Positions 53,528-61,753 of a stretch of 64,000 bases of DNA are shown piece by piece. Where the stretch lies: contig NZ_JADWPD010000008.1 of NCBI RefSeq assembly GCF_017308975.1, positions 62,001 to 126,000 on the forward strand, read 5' to 3'. Made by a program: the position numbers and the translations under genes. The notes under the pieces are model-generated. The model saw only the letters and a list, made by a program, of their open reading frames with translations, had not been told where the DNA came from and did no database searches. This DNA comes from Amycolatopsis sp. MtRt-6 (GTDB taxonomy: Bacteria; Actinomycetota; Actinomycetes; Mycobacteriales; Pseudonocardiaceae). How positions within the stretch are numbered: position 1 is the stretch's first letter; each line of letters starts with the position of its first letter.

Positions 53528-54342
53528 GCGGGTTTCCCTCCATTCGGGATCCGTGCTGTGTGCCCCTCGGGGGACACCGTTCTCGCCGGCTCGGGATGGG
53601 CCGGCTGACCCGCCGTGACGGGTACGTGGGTGGTGCACGCGGAGTCCCCGCGTGCGATGGTCGCCAGCCGCTGGACGTGGGTGCCCAGCAGCTGCGCGAA
53701 CGCCTCCGTCTCGGCCTCGCACAGCTGCGGGAACTCCGCGGCGACGTGGGCGACCGGACAGTGGTGCTGGCAAAGCTGCGCGCCCACGTTCTGACCAGGA
53801 GCCGGGGCGCCGACCTGGCGGGTCGACGCAGCGTAGCCTTCCCTGCTCAGGGCGGTCGCGAGGGCCTCCGCGCGGGCCGCCGGATCGCCCGGGCCGGTGA
53901 TCGCGGAGCGGTGCGGGCCGACGAGCTTCTCGATGCGCTGCTCGGCGAAGGCGCGGACGGCGTCCTCCCCGGCGTGCTCGGCGAGGAAGCGGATGGCGGA
54001 GACGGCCAGGTCGTCGTAGGCGTGCCCGAAGCGGGCGCGGCCGGGCTCGGTCAGCAGGAAGAGCTTCGCCGGACGACCCCGGCCCCGGGGTCCGCGGCGC
54101 GGCGCGTCCCGCGTCTCGGCTTCGCCGTCCGCGAGAAGCGCGTCGAGGTGCCGGCGGACGGCGGTGGGGCTGATCCCGAGCTGCTCGGCGACCACGACGG
54201 CGGTCATGGGACCCTGTTCCAGCAGGAGCCGCGCCACCTCGTGCCGGGTCTTGCCCTCGGCGCTGACCTGCGACGGAACGTGCGGCTGTGCGGCACGCGG
54301 CATGTCGCCGCCCGCCTGATCACCCGCCTCCGTCTTTTTCAC
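53524..54342 (-). CDS. sufR: SufR, Fe-S-sensing repressor of the suf operon
   Basis: 272 aa from GTG 54342; ATG 54303 is a possible downstream start. N-terminal winged helix: [47 protein letters not shown] (about residues 30-76). A basic hinge follows ([17 protein letters not shown]). The C-terminal Cys cluster reads [23 protein letters not shown] (about residues 199-221), the likely Fe-S ligands. First gene of sufRBDCSUT. Its start overlaps an operator-like palindrome. It is divergent from mptB, as in M. tuberculosis Rv1460/Rv1459c from memory. Confidence 0.95.
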   Translation of the reverse strand: MKKTEAGDQAGGDMPRAAQPHVPSQVSAEGKTRHEVARLLLEQGPMTAVVVAEQLGISPTAVRRHLDALLADGEAETRDAPRRGPRGRGRPAKLFLLTEPGRARFGHAYDDLAVSAIRFLAEHAGEDAVRAFAEQRIEKLVGPHRSAITGPGDPAARAEALATALSREGYAASTRQVGAPAPGQNVGAQLCQHHCPVAHVAAEFPQLCEAETEAFAQLLGTHVQRLATIARGDSACTTHVPVTAGQPAHPEPARTVSPEGHTARIPNGGKPA

Positions 54343-54353
54343 AACACAAGTGT
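54339..54353 (-). promoter_or_regulatory. SufR operator overlapping the sufR start codon
   Basis: On the minus strand the sequence reads ACACT-TGTGT-TGTGA. This matches exactly the ACACT-N5-TGTGA palindrome I remember for M. tuberculosis SufR. Its right half contains the GTG start (54342-54340). A -10-like TAAGAC sits just upstream. Repression by blocking the start of transcription is likely, and the transcript may be leaderless. Confidence 0.6.
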
Positions 54354-54435
54354 GTCTTATTTCCGGGTGCCCCGCAAAGGCGGGGTGTCCGGCAGTGACC
54401 CGACTCACGCGGAGGCGGACCGATACCCTGCACGC

Positions 54436-56094
54436 GTGGCAGTGGGTGAACAGGAGCAGCAAGTGGCACAGCTCGAAACCGGGAGTGCCCACCCCGTGAC
54501 GCTCTCCCCGGTCCGCCCCCGCGAACCGCTTCCCCTGGAGGCCGCCGAGCAGCGCGGGCTGAACGTCGTCCGGCGCTTCGGCACGGTCGGTTCGCTCTTC
54601 CTCGCGCTCGGCTCCCTCGGCGCCGGCGCCGCCCCGGTGATCAACCCGGTGCAGGAGATCCCGGTGCTGCGGCTGTTCACCCGGATCCCGACGGTGTCGC
54701 TGGCCATCGCCATCTCCGGCATGGGCATCCTGGTGCTGAGCTGGCTGATGCTCGGCAAGTTCGCCCTGCCCGACCGCGCCCGGCTCGCGTCGCAGGGCCA
54801 GCTCGCGCGCACCATCGCGCTGTGGGTGCTGCCGCTGCTGGTCATCCCGCCGCTGTTCTCCCGCGACGTCTACAGCTACCTCGCGCAGAGCGAGATCGTG
54901 CACCGCGGGATGGACCCGTACGTCCTCGGCCCGGCGCAGGCGCTCGGCGTCGCCGACCCGTTCACCGCGGGCGTGTCGAACATGTGGCGCGAGACGCCGG
55001 CGCCGTACGGGCCGGTGGTGCTGCGCCTCGGCGGCTGGCTGGCGCCGATCTCGGGCAACAGCATCGCGATGGGCGTGCTCCTGCAGCGGGCGATCGCCCT
55101 GGTCGGCGTGATCCTCATCGTCTGGGCGCTGCCCCGGCTGGCGCGCCGCTTCGGCGTGCAGCCGGCGACCGCGCTGTGGCTCGGCGCGCTGAACCCGCTG
55201 CTGATCTTCCACTTCGTCGCCGGCGCCCACAACGACGCGCTGGCCATCGGCCTGATGCTGGCCGGGCTGGAGGTGGGCATCCGCCGGCTGCCGATCCGGG
55301 TGAAGGGCGACACGCCACCACCCCTCGCCCGCGGGGAACTGCTCTACATCGGGCTCGGTGTCGCGATCATCACCCTCGGCGTGGCGGTGAAGCTGCCCGC
55401 GGTGTTCGCGTTGCCGTTCTTCGCGGTGATGGTGGCGCGGCGCTGGCACGGCAGGCTCAAAGACCTCTTCGCGGCGGGCGCGCCGATGGCGCTGTGGTTC
55501 GGTGTGGTCCTGGTCGTCGTCTGCTTCGGCACCGGCCTCGGCTTCGGCTGGTTCGGGGCGACGTTCAACACCCCCGGCCTGGTCCGCTCCTGGATCTCCC
55601 CCACCGCCGAGCTCGCCAACCTCTCCGGCGTCCTCGGCATCGCGCTCGGGCTGGGCAACCACACGAACGCGCTGGTGCCGATCCTCGGGGCGCTCGGCTA
55701 CCTCGTCGCGGTCGCGATCACCTTCAAGTTCCTGTGGGACAGCTTCAAGTGGCGCTACCGGCCGATCATCGGGCTCGGCGTCTCCCTCGGCGCGGCGATG
55801 ATCCTGCAGATCAACCTGCAGCCGTGGTACCTGCTGTGGGCGGTCATCCCGCTGGCCGCCGCGGCGGGGACGTCCCGGTTCCGCGTCGCCGCGACGGTGA
55901 TCAGCGCGGCCATGCCGTTCCTGTTGCCGCCCACCGGCAGCACCTTCGACGGCCGCCCGTACGTGCTGCCGTTCGCCTACGTCGCGGCGATCGTCGTCTG
56001 CGGGACCGGGATGCTGATCGTGCGGCGGCTTGCTCCGGTATTGCTGTCCAGGCCGTCCCCGCGGGGGCGCGCGCACGCCGACGCCGTATCGTGA
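54436..56094 (+). CDS. mptB: Polyprenol-phosphate-mannose-dependent alpha-(1->6)-mannosyltransferase, MptB-like
   Basis: 552 aa from GTG 54436; GTG 54442 is close by. About 13 membrane helices. A GT-C-type acidic loop lies in PPLFSRDVYSYLAQSEIVHRGMDPY (catalytic Asp in SRDVYSY), with WRETPAPYGPV as the periplasmic partner loop. MptB builds the mannan core of lipomannan/lipoarabinomannan from decaprenyl-phosphomannose on the outer leaf of the membrane. It is divergent from sufR and followed by an ABC transporter pair and ctaA, as in M. tuberculosis Rv1459c-Rv1456c. Confidence 0.9.
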   Translation: MAVGEQEQQVAQLETGSAHPVTLSPVRPREPLPLEAAEQRGLNVVRRFGTVGSLFLALGSLGAGAAPVINPVQEIPVLRLFTRIPTVSLAIAISGMGILVLSWLMLGKFALPDRARLASQGQLARTIALWVLPLLVIPPLFSRDVYSYLAQSEIVHRGMDPYVLGPAQALGVADPFTAGVSNMWRETPAPYGPVVLRLGGWLAPISGNSIAMGVLLQRAIALVGVILIVWALPRLARRFGVQPATALWLGALNPLLIFHFVAGAHNDALAIGLMLAGLEVGIRRLPIRVKGDTPPPLARGELLYIGLGVAIITLGVAVKLPAVFALPFFAVMVARRWHGRLKDLFAAGAPMALWFGVVLVVVCFGTGLGFGWFGATFNTPGLVRSWISPTAELANLSGVLGIALGLGNHTNALVPILGALGYLVAVAITFKFLWDSFKWRYRPIIGLGVSLGAAMILQINLQPWYLLWAVIPLAAAAGTSRFRVAATVISAAMPFLLPPTGSTFDGRPYVLPFAYVAAIVVCGTGMLIVRRLAPVLLSRPSPRGRAHADAVS

Positions 56095-56100
56095 CCCGAT

Positions 56101-57027
56101 GTGAGTGTCCCTGCCGTCGAGATCAGCGGGCTGGTCAAAAGCTACGGCTCCACCCGCGCGGTCGACGGCCTCGACCTGCGGATGGAGCGCGGCAGCCTGC
56201 TCGCCCTGCTCGGCCCGAACGGGGCCGGCAAGACCACCACCGTCGAGATCTGCGAAGGGTTTTCGAAACCTGACGCGGGTTCGGTGCGCGTGCTCGGTCT
56301 CGACCCGGTCCGCGAGTCTGCGGCGCTGCGCCCCCGCGTCGGCATCATGCCCCAGGGCGGCGGCGCGTACCCGGGGGTGCGGGCCGACGAGATGCTGCGG
56401 CTGGTGGCGTCCTGCGCCGCGACCCCGCTGGACCCGGCCTGGCTGCTGGACGTCCTCGGGCTGGCCCCGGTGCGCCGGACGCCGTTCAAGCGCCTCTCCG
56501 GCGGGCAGCAGCAGCGGCTTTCCCTGGCGTGCGCCCTGGTCGGGCGGCCGGAGCTGGTGTTCCTCGACGAGCCGACGGCGGGCATGGACCCGCAGGCCCG
56601 GCGCCTGGTGTGGGACCTGCTGGGCGCGCTGCGCGCCGACGGCGTCTCGGTGCTGCTGACCACGCACCTGATGGAGGAGGCCGAGGCACTGGCCGACACG
56701 GTGGTGATCGTGGACCACGGCAAGGTCGTCGTGTCCGGTGCGCCGCAGTCGCTGACGATGGACGAGACGGGCAGCGCGGGCCTGCGGTTCAAGGCCCGCA
56801 CCCGGCTCGACACGGCGTTGCTGACGGCGGCGCTGCCGGAGGGCTACGCGGTGCGCGAGTCGGCGCCGGGGACGTACGTGGTGGTGGGTTCGGTCGACCC
56901 GCAGGTGGTGTCGACGGTCACGGCGTGGTGTGCCCAGCAGGGTGTGCTGCCGGAGGAGCTGCAGGTCGGCAAGCGGACGTTGGAAGAGGTCTTCCTCGAG
57001 CTGACCGGACGGGAGCTGCGGGCATGA
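56101..57027 (+). CDS. ABC transporter ATP-binding protein (Rv1458c-like)
   Basis: 308 aa from GTG 56101. Walker A GPNGAGKTTTVE, signature LSGGQQQRLSLA, Walker B LVFLDEPTAGMDPQARR, switch His TTHLMEEAE. A C-terminal ~90-aa extension (about 215-308) is common to drug- and polymer-type ABC-2 ATPases. It lies seven bp after mptB and overlaps the permease gene by four bases (ATGA). The substrate is unknown. Place beside mptB suggests export of an envelope component. Confidence 0.92.
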   Translation: MSVPAVEISGLVKSYGSTRAVDGLDLRMERGSLLALLGPNGAGKTTTVEICEGFSKPDAGSVRVLGLDPVRESAALRPRVGIMPQGGGAYPGVRADEMLRLVASCAATPLDPAWLLDVLGLAPVRRTPFKRLSGGQQQRLSLACALVGRPELVFLDEPTAGMDPQARRLVWDLLGALRADGVSVLLTTHLMEEAEALADTVVIVDHGKVVVSGAPQSLTMDETGSAGLRFKARTRLDTALLTAALPEGYAVRESAPGTYVVVGSVDPQVVSTVTAWCAQQGVLPEELQVGKRTLEEVFLELTGRELRA

Positions 57028-57806
57028 CTTTTGCTCCTGGGACGTTCACGCCGGCCCCCGGACGGGGATCACTGGGCCGGATGCTGCGCACGCACGCCCG
57101 CGTCGAGGTGAGCCTGACCCTGCGCCACGGCGAGCAGGTGCTGCTGACCCTGTTGATCCCGCTGGCGCTGCTGATCGGCTTGTCCCTGTTGGACATCCTG
57201 CCGGCGTCTTCGCTGGGCTCGGTGTCGCGAGTGGACTGGATCACGCCGCGAATCCTGGCGCTGGCGGTGATGTCGTCGGCGTTCACCGGCCAGGCGATCG
57301 CCCTCGGCTTCGACCGGCGCTACGGGGTGCTGAAGCGCCTCTCGGCGACGGCGTTGCCCCGTTGGCTGCTGGTGGCGGGCCGCCTCGCTGCGGCGCTCGC
57401 GGTGGTGGCCCTGCAGTCGGTGATCATCGGCGTGGTGGCGGCGTTCCTGGGCTGGTCGCCTTCGTTTGCCGGGCTCTTTTCGGCCGTGTTGCTGCTTGTG
57501 TTGGGGACGCTCGCGTTCGGGGCGCTGGGCGTCCTGCTGGGTGGGGCGTTGCGGGCGGAAGCGGTGCTGGCGCTGGCGAACGTCGTGTGGTTCGTGCTGC
57601 TGCTGGCGGGCGGGATCCTGCTGGCACCGTCGTCGCTGCCGCCGGGGCTGGCGCCCGTGGTGGAGCTGCTGCCGTCGGGGGCGCTCGCGGAGGGGATGCG
57701 CGCGGCCTTGGTGGACGGGGCTTTCGCACCGGGGCCGCTCGCGGTGCTCGCGGTCTGGGCGGTTTTGGCGGGCGCGCTGGCTTCGCGGACGACGAAGCTC
57801 ACCTGA
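57024..57806 (+). CDS. ABC-2 type permease (Rv1457c-like)
   Basis: 260 aa with six hydrophobic segments, e.g. VLLTLLIPLALLIGLSLL and VVALQSVIIGVVAAFLGW. Conserved ABC-2 patterns: ERRYGVLKRLSATALP-like stretch here DRRYGVLKRLSATALPRWLL, and LPSGALAEGMRAALV near the end. It partners the ATPase gene just upstream. Its stop touches repeat family A. Confidence 0.9.
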   Translation: MTFAPGTFTPAPGRGSLGRMLRTHARVEVSLTLRHGEQVLLTLLIPLALLIGLSLLDILPASSLGSVSRVDWITPRILALAVMSSAFTGQAIALGFDRRYGVLKRLSATALPRWLLVAGRLAAALAVVALQSVIIGVVAAFLGWSPSFAGLFSAVLLLVLGTLAFGALGVLLGGALRAEAVLALANVVWFVLLLAGGILLAPSSLPPGLAPVVELLPSGALAEGMRAALVDGAFAPGPLAVLAVWAVLAGALASRTTKLT

Positions 57807-57894
57807 AGCGCCCCAATGTGGCCTTGGGTGCGTTGAACGCACCGAAGGCCACATTGGGTGCGTCCAACGCACCGAAGGCCACCTTGGGGCGCTT
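57806..57894. repeat. Family A intergenic palindromic element, copy 2
   Basis: Outer arms AAGCGCCCCAA (57806-57816) and TTGGGGCGCTT (57884-57894) pair perfectly, continuing with one mismatch into GTGGCCTT/AAGGCCAC. Inside, GTGCGTTGAACGCACCGAAGG-type units occur twice plus a variant (GTGCGTCCAACGCACC). It has the same termini as the 24331-24473 element. It sits between the permease stop and ctaA. Confidence 0.85.
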
Positions 57895-57998
57895 GGGTCC
57901 CGGGCTTCGCGTGACCTTGGTCCCTTGCGGGCGCGCCGTCGTTCTGGGCGTCCGGACCTGCCGAAAGCGCGTTTTCCGCGCGCTCTACCATCGATGCC

Positions 57999-58964
57999 GT
58001 GCCGTTCACCAGCCTTGTCGCCCGTCTGCCGTTTCCGTCCGCCGCCGCGCAGCGGGCCGTCGGGATCGCCGCTGTCCTCGCGCAGGCGCTGATCGGCGTC
58101 ACCGGGTCCATCGTGCGCGTCACCGGGTCCGGGCTCGGCTGCCCGACCTGGCCCCAGTGCGTGGCCGGCAGCCTGGTGCCGAAGCACGACTCCGGGATCG
58201 ACGCGCTCAACCAGTGGATCGAGTTCGGCAACCGGCTGCTGACCGGTGTCGTCATCCTCGTCGCCGCCGTCGCGGTCGTCACCGCGTGGCGCGTGCAGAT
58301 CGACCACCCGGGCCGCAAGCGCCTGGTCAAGCTGGCCTGGACGATGCCCGGCGGCGTCCTGCTGCAGGCCGTCGTCGGCGGCATCACCGTGCTGGCGAAG
58401 CTGGAGTGGTGGACCGTCGCGATCCACTTCCTCGCGACGACGCCGCTCGTCTGGCTCGCCGTTCTGCTGCTGCGCGCGTTCCGCGAAGGCGACGAGGCGC
58501 CGCGCCCGCTGGTGCCGCCGGCCGGCCGCACGATCCTGGTTCTGCTCGCCGTCGTGCTGTGGCTCGTGCTGGCGGCGGGCACCACGGTGACCGGCGCCGG
58601 CCCGCACAGCGGCGACATCAACACCCACCGCCTCGACGCCCCGGTCGAGGCGCTCGCCCAGGTCCACGGCGGCCTGCTGGTGCTGTACCTGCTGCTGCTC
58701 GCGGTGTTCGGCCTCCAGCTGCTGCGCGTCGGCGCCCCGAAGAGCCTCTGGCAGCGCTACACGGCGGTCTGGGTGGTCGCCGTCGCGCAGGGGGCGCTCG
58801 GTTCGCTGCAGTACGCGCTGGGGGTGCCGGAGGCGATGGTGTCGTTCCACGTCCTGGGCGCGATGGCGGTCATCATCGCCACGGCGGCACTGTGGACGGG
58901 CAGCCGCGACCGCGGCCCGGTGACCTCGCTGGAAGCGGCGCCTCGAGAGCTCACCGCCGCTTGA
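57999..58964 (+). CDS. ctaA: Heme A synthase, CtaA family
   Basis: 321 aa from GTG 57999. Eight predicted helices. Conserved sites: IVRVTGSGLGCPTWPQC (Cys pair region), HF/E motif WIEFGNRLLTG, WWTVAIHFL, THRLDAPVEALAQVHGG, VSFHVLGAM (heme-ligand His). It oxidises heme O to heme A for the aa3 oxidase. Fits the M. tuberculosis order (Rv1456c). It ends at the left 12-bp inverted repeat. Confidence 0.93.
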   Translation: MPFTSLVARLPFPSAAAQRAVGIAAVLAQALIGVTGSIVRVTGSGLGCPTWPQCVAGSLVPKHDSGIDALNQWIEFGNRLLTGVVILVAAVAVVTAWRVQIDHPGRKRLVKLAWTMPGGVLLQAVVGGITVLAKLEWWTVAIHFLATTPLVWLAVLLLRAFREGDEAPRPLVPPAGRTILVLLAVVLWLVLAAGTTVTGAGPHSGDINTHRLDAPVEALAQVHGGLLVLYLLLLAVFGLQLLRVGAPKSLWQRYTAVWVVAVAQGALGSLQYALGVPEAMVSFHVLGAMAVIIATAALWTGSRDRGPVTSLEAAPRELTAA

Positions 58965-59997
58965 CCGTAACTCCGGGTTGGCGTGGGCGTCCGGCTCGTG
59001 GGTTATCGTTCGCGCCATGACGTCGCGCACCGCGCCCAAGCCGCTGATCTCCCACCGCCGTCGCACCGGGGAGATGCTCGTGCTCAAGACCTTCCTGCTG
59101 GTGCCGTTCGTGGCGCTGCTCGTCGCGGTCCCCGTGGTGTGGGGCTGGGGCATGACGTGGATCGACCTGATCCTCGCGGCGGCGTTCTATGTGTTCGCGA
59201 CGCTGGGGGTGACGGTCGGCTTCCACCGCTACTTCACCCACGGCGCGTTCAAGGCGTCGCGGCCCCTGCGGGTGGTGCTGGCCATCGCGGGCAGCATGGC
59301 GGTGCAGGGCTCGGTGATCTTCTGGGTGTCGAGCCACCGGAGGCACCACGCGTTCGCCGACCGCGAGGGCGACCCGCACTCGCCGTGGCTGTTCGGCACC
59401 TCGCCGTCGGCGTTGCTGAAGGGGTTCTGGCACGCGCACATGGGCTGGATGTTCGGCCGCGAGGTGACCAACGCGGACCGCTTCGCCCCGGACCTGGTGG
59501 CGGATTCGGACCTCCGCTGGGTGAACCGGTACTTCTGGCTGTGGATCACGCTGAGCCTGGCGCTGCCGGCGGCGCTGGGCGGCCTGCTGACGTGGTCGTG
59601 GTGGGGCGTGGTGACGGCGTTCTTCTGGGCGGGCCTGGTCCGCATCGCGTTCCTGCACCACGTGACGTGGTCGGTGAACTCGGTGTGCCACCTGATCGGC
59701 GACCGCCCGTTCGCCAGCCGCGACAAGGCGGCGAACTTCTGGCCGCTGGCACTGCTGTCGATGGGCGAGTCGTGGCACAACTCGCACCACGCGGACCCGA
59801 CCTGCGCGCGACACGGGGTGCTGCGGGGCCAGGTCGACGTCTCGGCGCGGGTGATCTGGGCTTTCGAGCGGTTCGGCTGGGCGACCGACGTGCGGTGGCC
59901 GCGGGCGGAACGGCTGGCCGCCAAGCGGGCCTGATGGCCAGAGGCGAGGCCACACCGGGGTGCGGCTCGCTTCCCGCTTCGTGAACCGGAGTTACGG
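58965..59997. repeat. 12-bp inverted repeats bracketing the desaturase gene
   Basis: CCGTAACTCCGG (58965-58976) directly follows the ctaA stop. Its exact complement CCGGAGTTACGG (59986-59997) lies just before the stop of a tiny peptide ORF. The 1033-bp segment between them contains only the desaturase. No transposase is inside and no target duplication was seen, so this may be a cassette, paired regulatory sites, or chance. Confidence 0.5.
59017..59934 (+). CDS. Delta-9 type acyl-CoA/acyl-lipid fatty acid desaturase
   Basis: 305 aa from ATG 59017. Three His boxes: GFHRYFTHGAF (H-x4-H), SHRRHHAFAD (HxxHH), and SMGESWHNSHHADP (HxxHH), the di-iron ligands of membrane desaturases of the DesA3/OLE1 type. 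Four hydrophobic segments (about 28-65, 68-100, 160-205). It inserts a double bond at about C9 of saturated acyl chains, adjusting membrane fluidity. An electron donor (e.g. Rv3230c-like reductase) is not adjacent. It is bounded by inverted repeats. Confidence 0.93.
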   Translation: MTSRTAPKPLISHRRRTGEMLVLKTFLLVPFVALLVAVPVVWGWGMTWIDLILAAAFYVFATLGVTVGFHRYFTHGAFKASRPLRVVLAIAGSMAVQGSVIFWVSSHRRHHAFADREGDPHSPWLFGTSPSALLKGFWHAHMGWMFGREVTNADRFAPDLVADSDLRWVNRYFWLWITLSLALPAALGGLLTWSWWGVVTAFFWAGLVRIAFLHHVTWSVNSVCHLIGDRPFASRDKAANFWPLALLSMGESWHNSHHADPTCARHGVLRGQVDVSARVIWAFERFGWATDVRWPRAERLAAKRA

Positions 59998-60057
59998 CTA
60001 GTTGCCGGTGTTGCCACCACCGTTGCCGCTGCCGTTGCCTCCGCCACCGTTGTTCAT
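59998..60057 (-). CDS. Tiny Gly/Asn-rich peptide (19 aa)
   Basis: A 20-codon frame with ATG start gives MNNGGGGNGSGNGGGNTGN. GAAGGGAAG lies nine bases upstream of the ATG, a good ribosome site. It is 87 bp downstream of the 409-aa gene on the same strand. It contains only Gly, Asn, Ser, Thr after Met, unlike any known short peptide I recall. It may be a real peptide (signal, antimicrobial precursor or cofactor) or a chance frame. Confidence 0.4.
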   Translation of the reverse strand: MNNGGGGNGSGNGGGNTGN

Positions 60058-60144
60058 CACTCGGAACTTCCCTTCTATCACTTGGTGTGACGGAAAGTTA
60101 CCGTGTGTTGTGAGACACTAAAGAGAACTACCCGCTACTCTTCG

Positions 60145-61374
60145 TCAAACTTTCGGCCACCTGAAGACGATCCCGTACTCCTCTCGCGGGTGACAAGGCT
60201 CCACGAAGGTGTGCTGCACAAAACCGGCTTCGACCGTCAGCAGGTGCGGATCACCTGCCGGCGGCCGCCGCAGTCGTTCATGGTCAGTCTGCTCCGCGTA
60301 CCACCAGCAGGCTTCCGGTAGGCACTGATCGTCGAACATGATCCGAATGGTCAGTCCGGCGATCGGCTCGCCGTGCCGATCGGTTTCCCCCGGCGCGACG
60401 CCGTGGTGGTCGATGTCGACGTTGACCCACTTCCGTTCCTGGTCGAGGCGATCGTCCGTCGCCTCGGAGACGAAGCCATACCGCTGCCCGCGGCGCAGCT
60501 TCTCCCGAAACCGCAACCTGGCGACGACCGGGTCTCCGGGATGCGCGCCGGGGACCGCGACGAGCCGGCAGTTCCAGATCGCCCGCACGGGAATGTCGGC
60601 GAGGTCGTTCGTCCACCCGGTCAACGCCTGCACGTCATAACCGTCGACGCCGTCCTCGCGAGCGGTGACGACGCGCTCGGTGAGCCGGCTCACCGCCGTT
60701 CTCCGCCGCATGACCACCCGGACGAGCATTCGCTCCATGAACACCGGCTGAGCACCACGCGACGGAGCCCGATGACAAGGAACCCGGTCCAGCCAGGCAC
60801 CCGATCGGACTCGCGAACGTTCCTTTTCCACGGCCTTGCCGATCTCGACACATTCTTGCCACTCGTTGCCATCGAGTGCGAGCAGCGCCAACCGCTGCCC
60901 CACCAAGAGCGCCAGCCGTTCGACCGCGCGTTTCCAGGCCTTGTGCATGGGCGCGGTCGTGCTGGGCGGCGGATCGCCGAAGACCCTCGGAACTGCCAGC
61001 AACTGCTTGAAGCGGTCTTCGAGCGTGGCCTTCCACTCGGCGTCCGGCCCAGGAGCCGGCGGCAGCCGGAACGCCGCCTTCAAGGTGCTGCGACGCCGGG
61101 AATCGTCGGCGGATCCCACTTTGCCGATCTCGTCGACGACGAGACCCCAAATCGCCAGCGCACGTGCTTCCGACGTTTCGGCGATCAGACAGGCAGTCGG
61201 CTCGACCAGCTTGCCGAGTGCCGTCGCGGAACCACTCGTCGGATCTTCGATGGCATACCGCAGAAAGCGCAGCGGTTCGCCTTCCTTGCGGCTCGCCAGC
61301 CAGCGCAGGGAGGACGCGACTGCGGAAAGCTCATCCCCGTCCGCGACGGACACGCGGTCCAGCTGCATGGTCAC
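60145..61374 (-). CDS. Protein of unknown function
   Basis: 409 aa from GTG 61374 (GGAGGAG upstream, spacing five); an ATG two codons on (61368) is possible. I recognise no family. N-terminal ~90 residues: SSLRWLASRKEGEPLRFLRYAI, soluble and acidic. Middle: basic helices (HKAWKRAVERLALLVGQRLALLAL). C-terminal ~170 residues: a beta-rich domain with WVNVDIDHHGVAPGE and GLTIRIMFDDQCLPEACWWYAEQ. No membrane segment. The gene is visibly less GC-rich than its neighbours, which suggests transfer. It forms an island with the tiny peptide and the small membrane gene. Confidence 0.75.
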   Translation of the reverse strand: MTMQLDRVSVADGDELSAVASSLRWLASRKEGEPLRFLRYAIEDPTSGSATALGKLVEPTACLIAETSEARALAIWGLVVDEIGKVGSADDSRRRSTLKAAFRLPPAPGPDAEWKATLEDRFKQLLAVPRVFGDPPPSTTAPMHKAWKRAVERLALLVGQRLALLALDGNEWQECVEIGKAVEKERSRVRSGAWLDRVPCHRAPSRGAQPVFMERMLVRVVMRRRTAVSRLTERVVTAREDGVDGYDVQALTGWTNDLADIPVRAIWNCRLVAVPGAHPGDPVVARLRFREKLRRGQRYGFVSEATDDRLDQERKWVNVDIDHHGVAPGETDRHGEPIAGLTIRIMFDDQCLPEACWWYAEQTDHERLRRPPAGDPHLLTVEAGFVQHTFVEPCHPREEYGIVFRWPKV

Positions 61375-61528
61375 GACGACTCCTCCACCTCGTTGCGGCA
61401 CCCGGCAATGATCGGCAAGCCCAGGCGACGGCGAGCAGCGGAAAAACATCCGTCCGGCATCGGAAAACCATCGTCGGCAACAAAAGATCATTCCCGGTCA
61501 CCGAGGCCGGAGTCACCATGGACCCAAG

Positions 61529-61542
61529 GTGTACTAGTACAC
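61529..61542. promoter_or_regulatory. Perfect 14-bp palindrome, GntR/YtrA-type operator
   Basis: GTGTACTAGTACAC is a perfect 14-bp palindrome in the 187-bp divergent region between the unknown 409-aa gene and a small membrane protein gene. It lies 20-33 bp upstream of the latter's ATG, where a promoter should be. The sequence resembles GntR-family sites; no GntR gene is in the window. Confidence 0.6.
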
Positions 61543-61561
61543 GATGCAGAGGGGTAGAACA

Positions 61562-61753
61562 ATGGCGAAGCAGCCCGCCGGCAGACCGGATCCCGCACTC
61601 GGCCGCGGTGATTCACGGAGCGAACGAGAATTGATCAAAGCCGGCCTCACCGGAATCGGCGGCCTTTATCTGATCACCGGCTCGCTGGCCGTGACCTTGA
61701 TCGGCGCGGTCGTCGCCATCGTGCTCGCCGTGGTGCAGCGGGCCGTCCGGTGA
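61562..61753 (+). CDS. Small single-pass membrane protein
   Basis: 63 aa from ATG 61562; GAGGGG lies eight bases upstream, and an ATG at 61544 is also in frame. A charged N-terminus (~26 residues) precedes one long hydrophobic stretch (about 30-60: [20 protein letters not shown], then [10 protein letters not shown]). Small membrane proteins under GntR/YtrA-type operators are known in actinobacteria, but no ABC partner is adjacent. It abuts the convergent ATP-grasp gene without a gap. Confidence 0.7.
   Translation: MAKQPAGRPDPALGRGDSRSERELIKAGLTGIGGLYLITGSLAVTLIGAVVAIVLAVVQRAVR

Noticed and set aside
53485..54435. Long N-terminal extension of the mptB frame
   Set aside because: It runs antisense through sufR. 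The real start is GTG 54436, after which the membrane-protein sequence begins.
54343..56718. Minus-strand extension of the sufR frame across mptB
   Set aside because: It is an antisense shadow; sufR homology begins only at about 54342.
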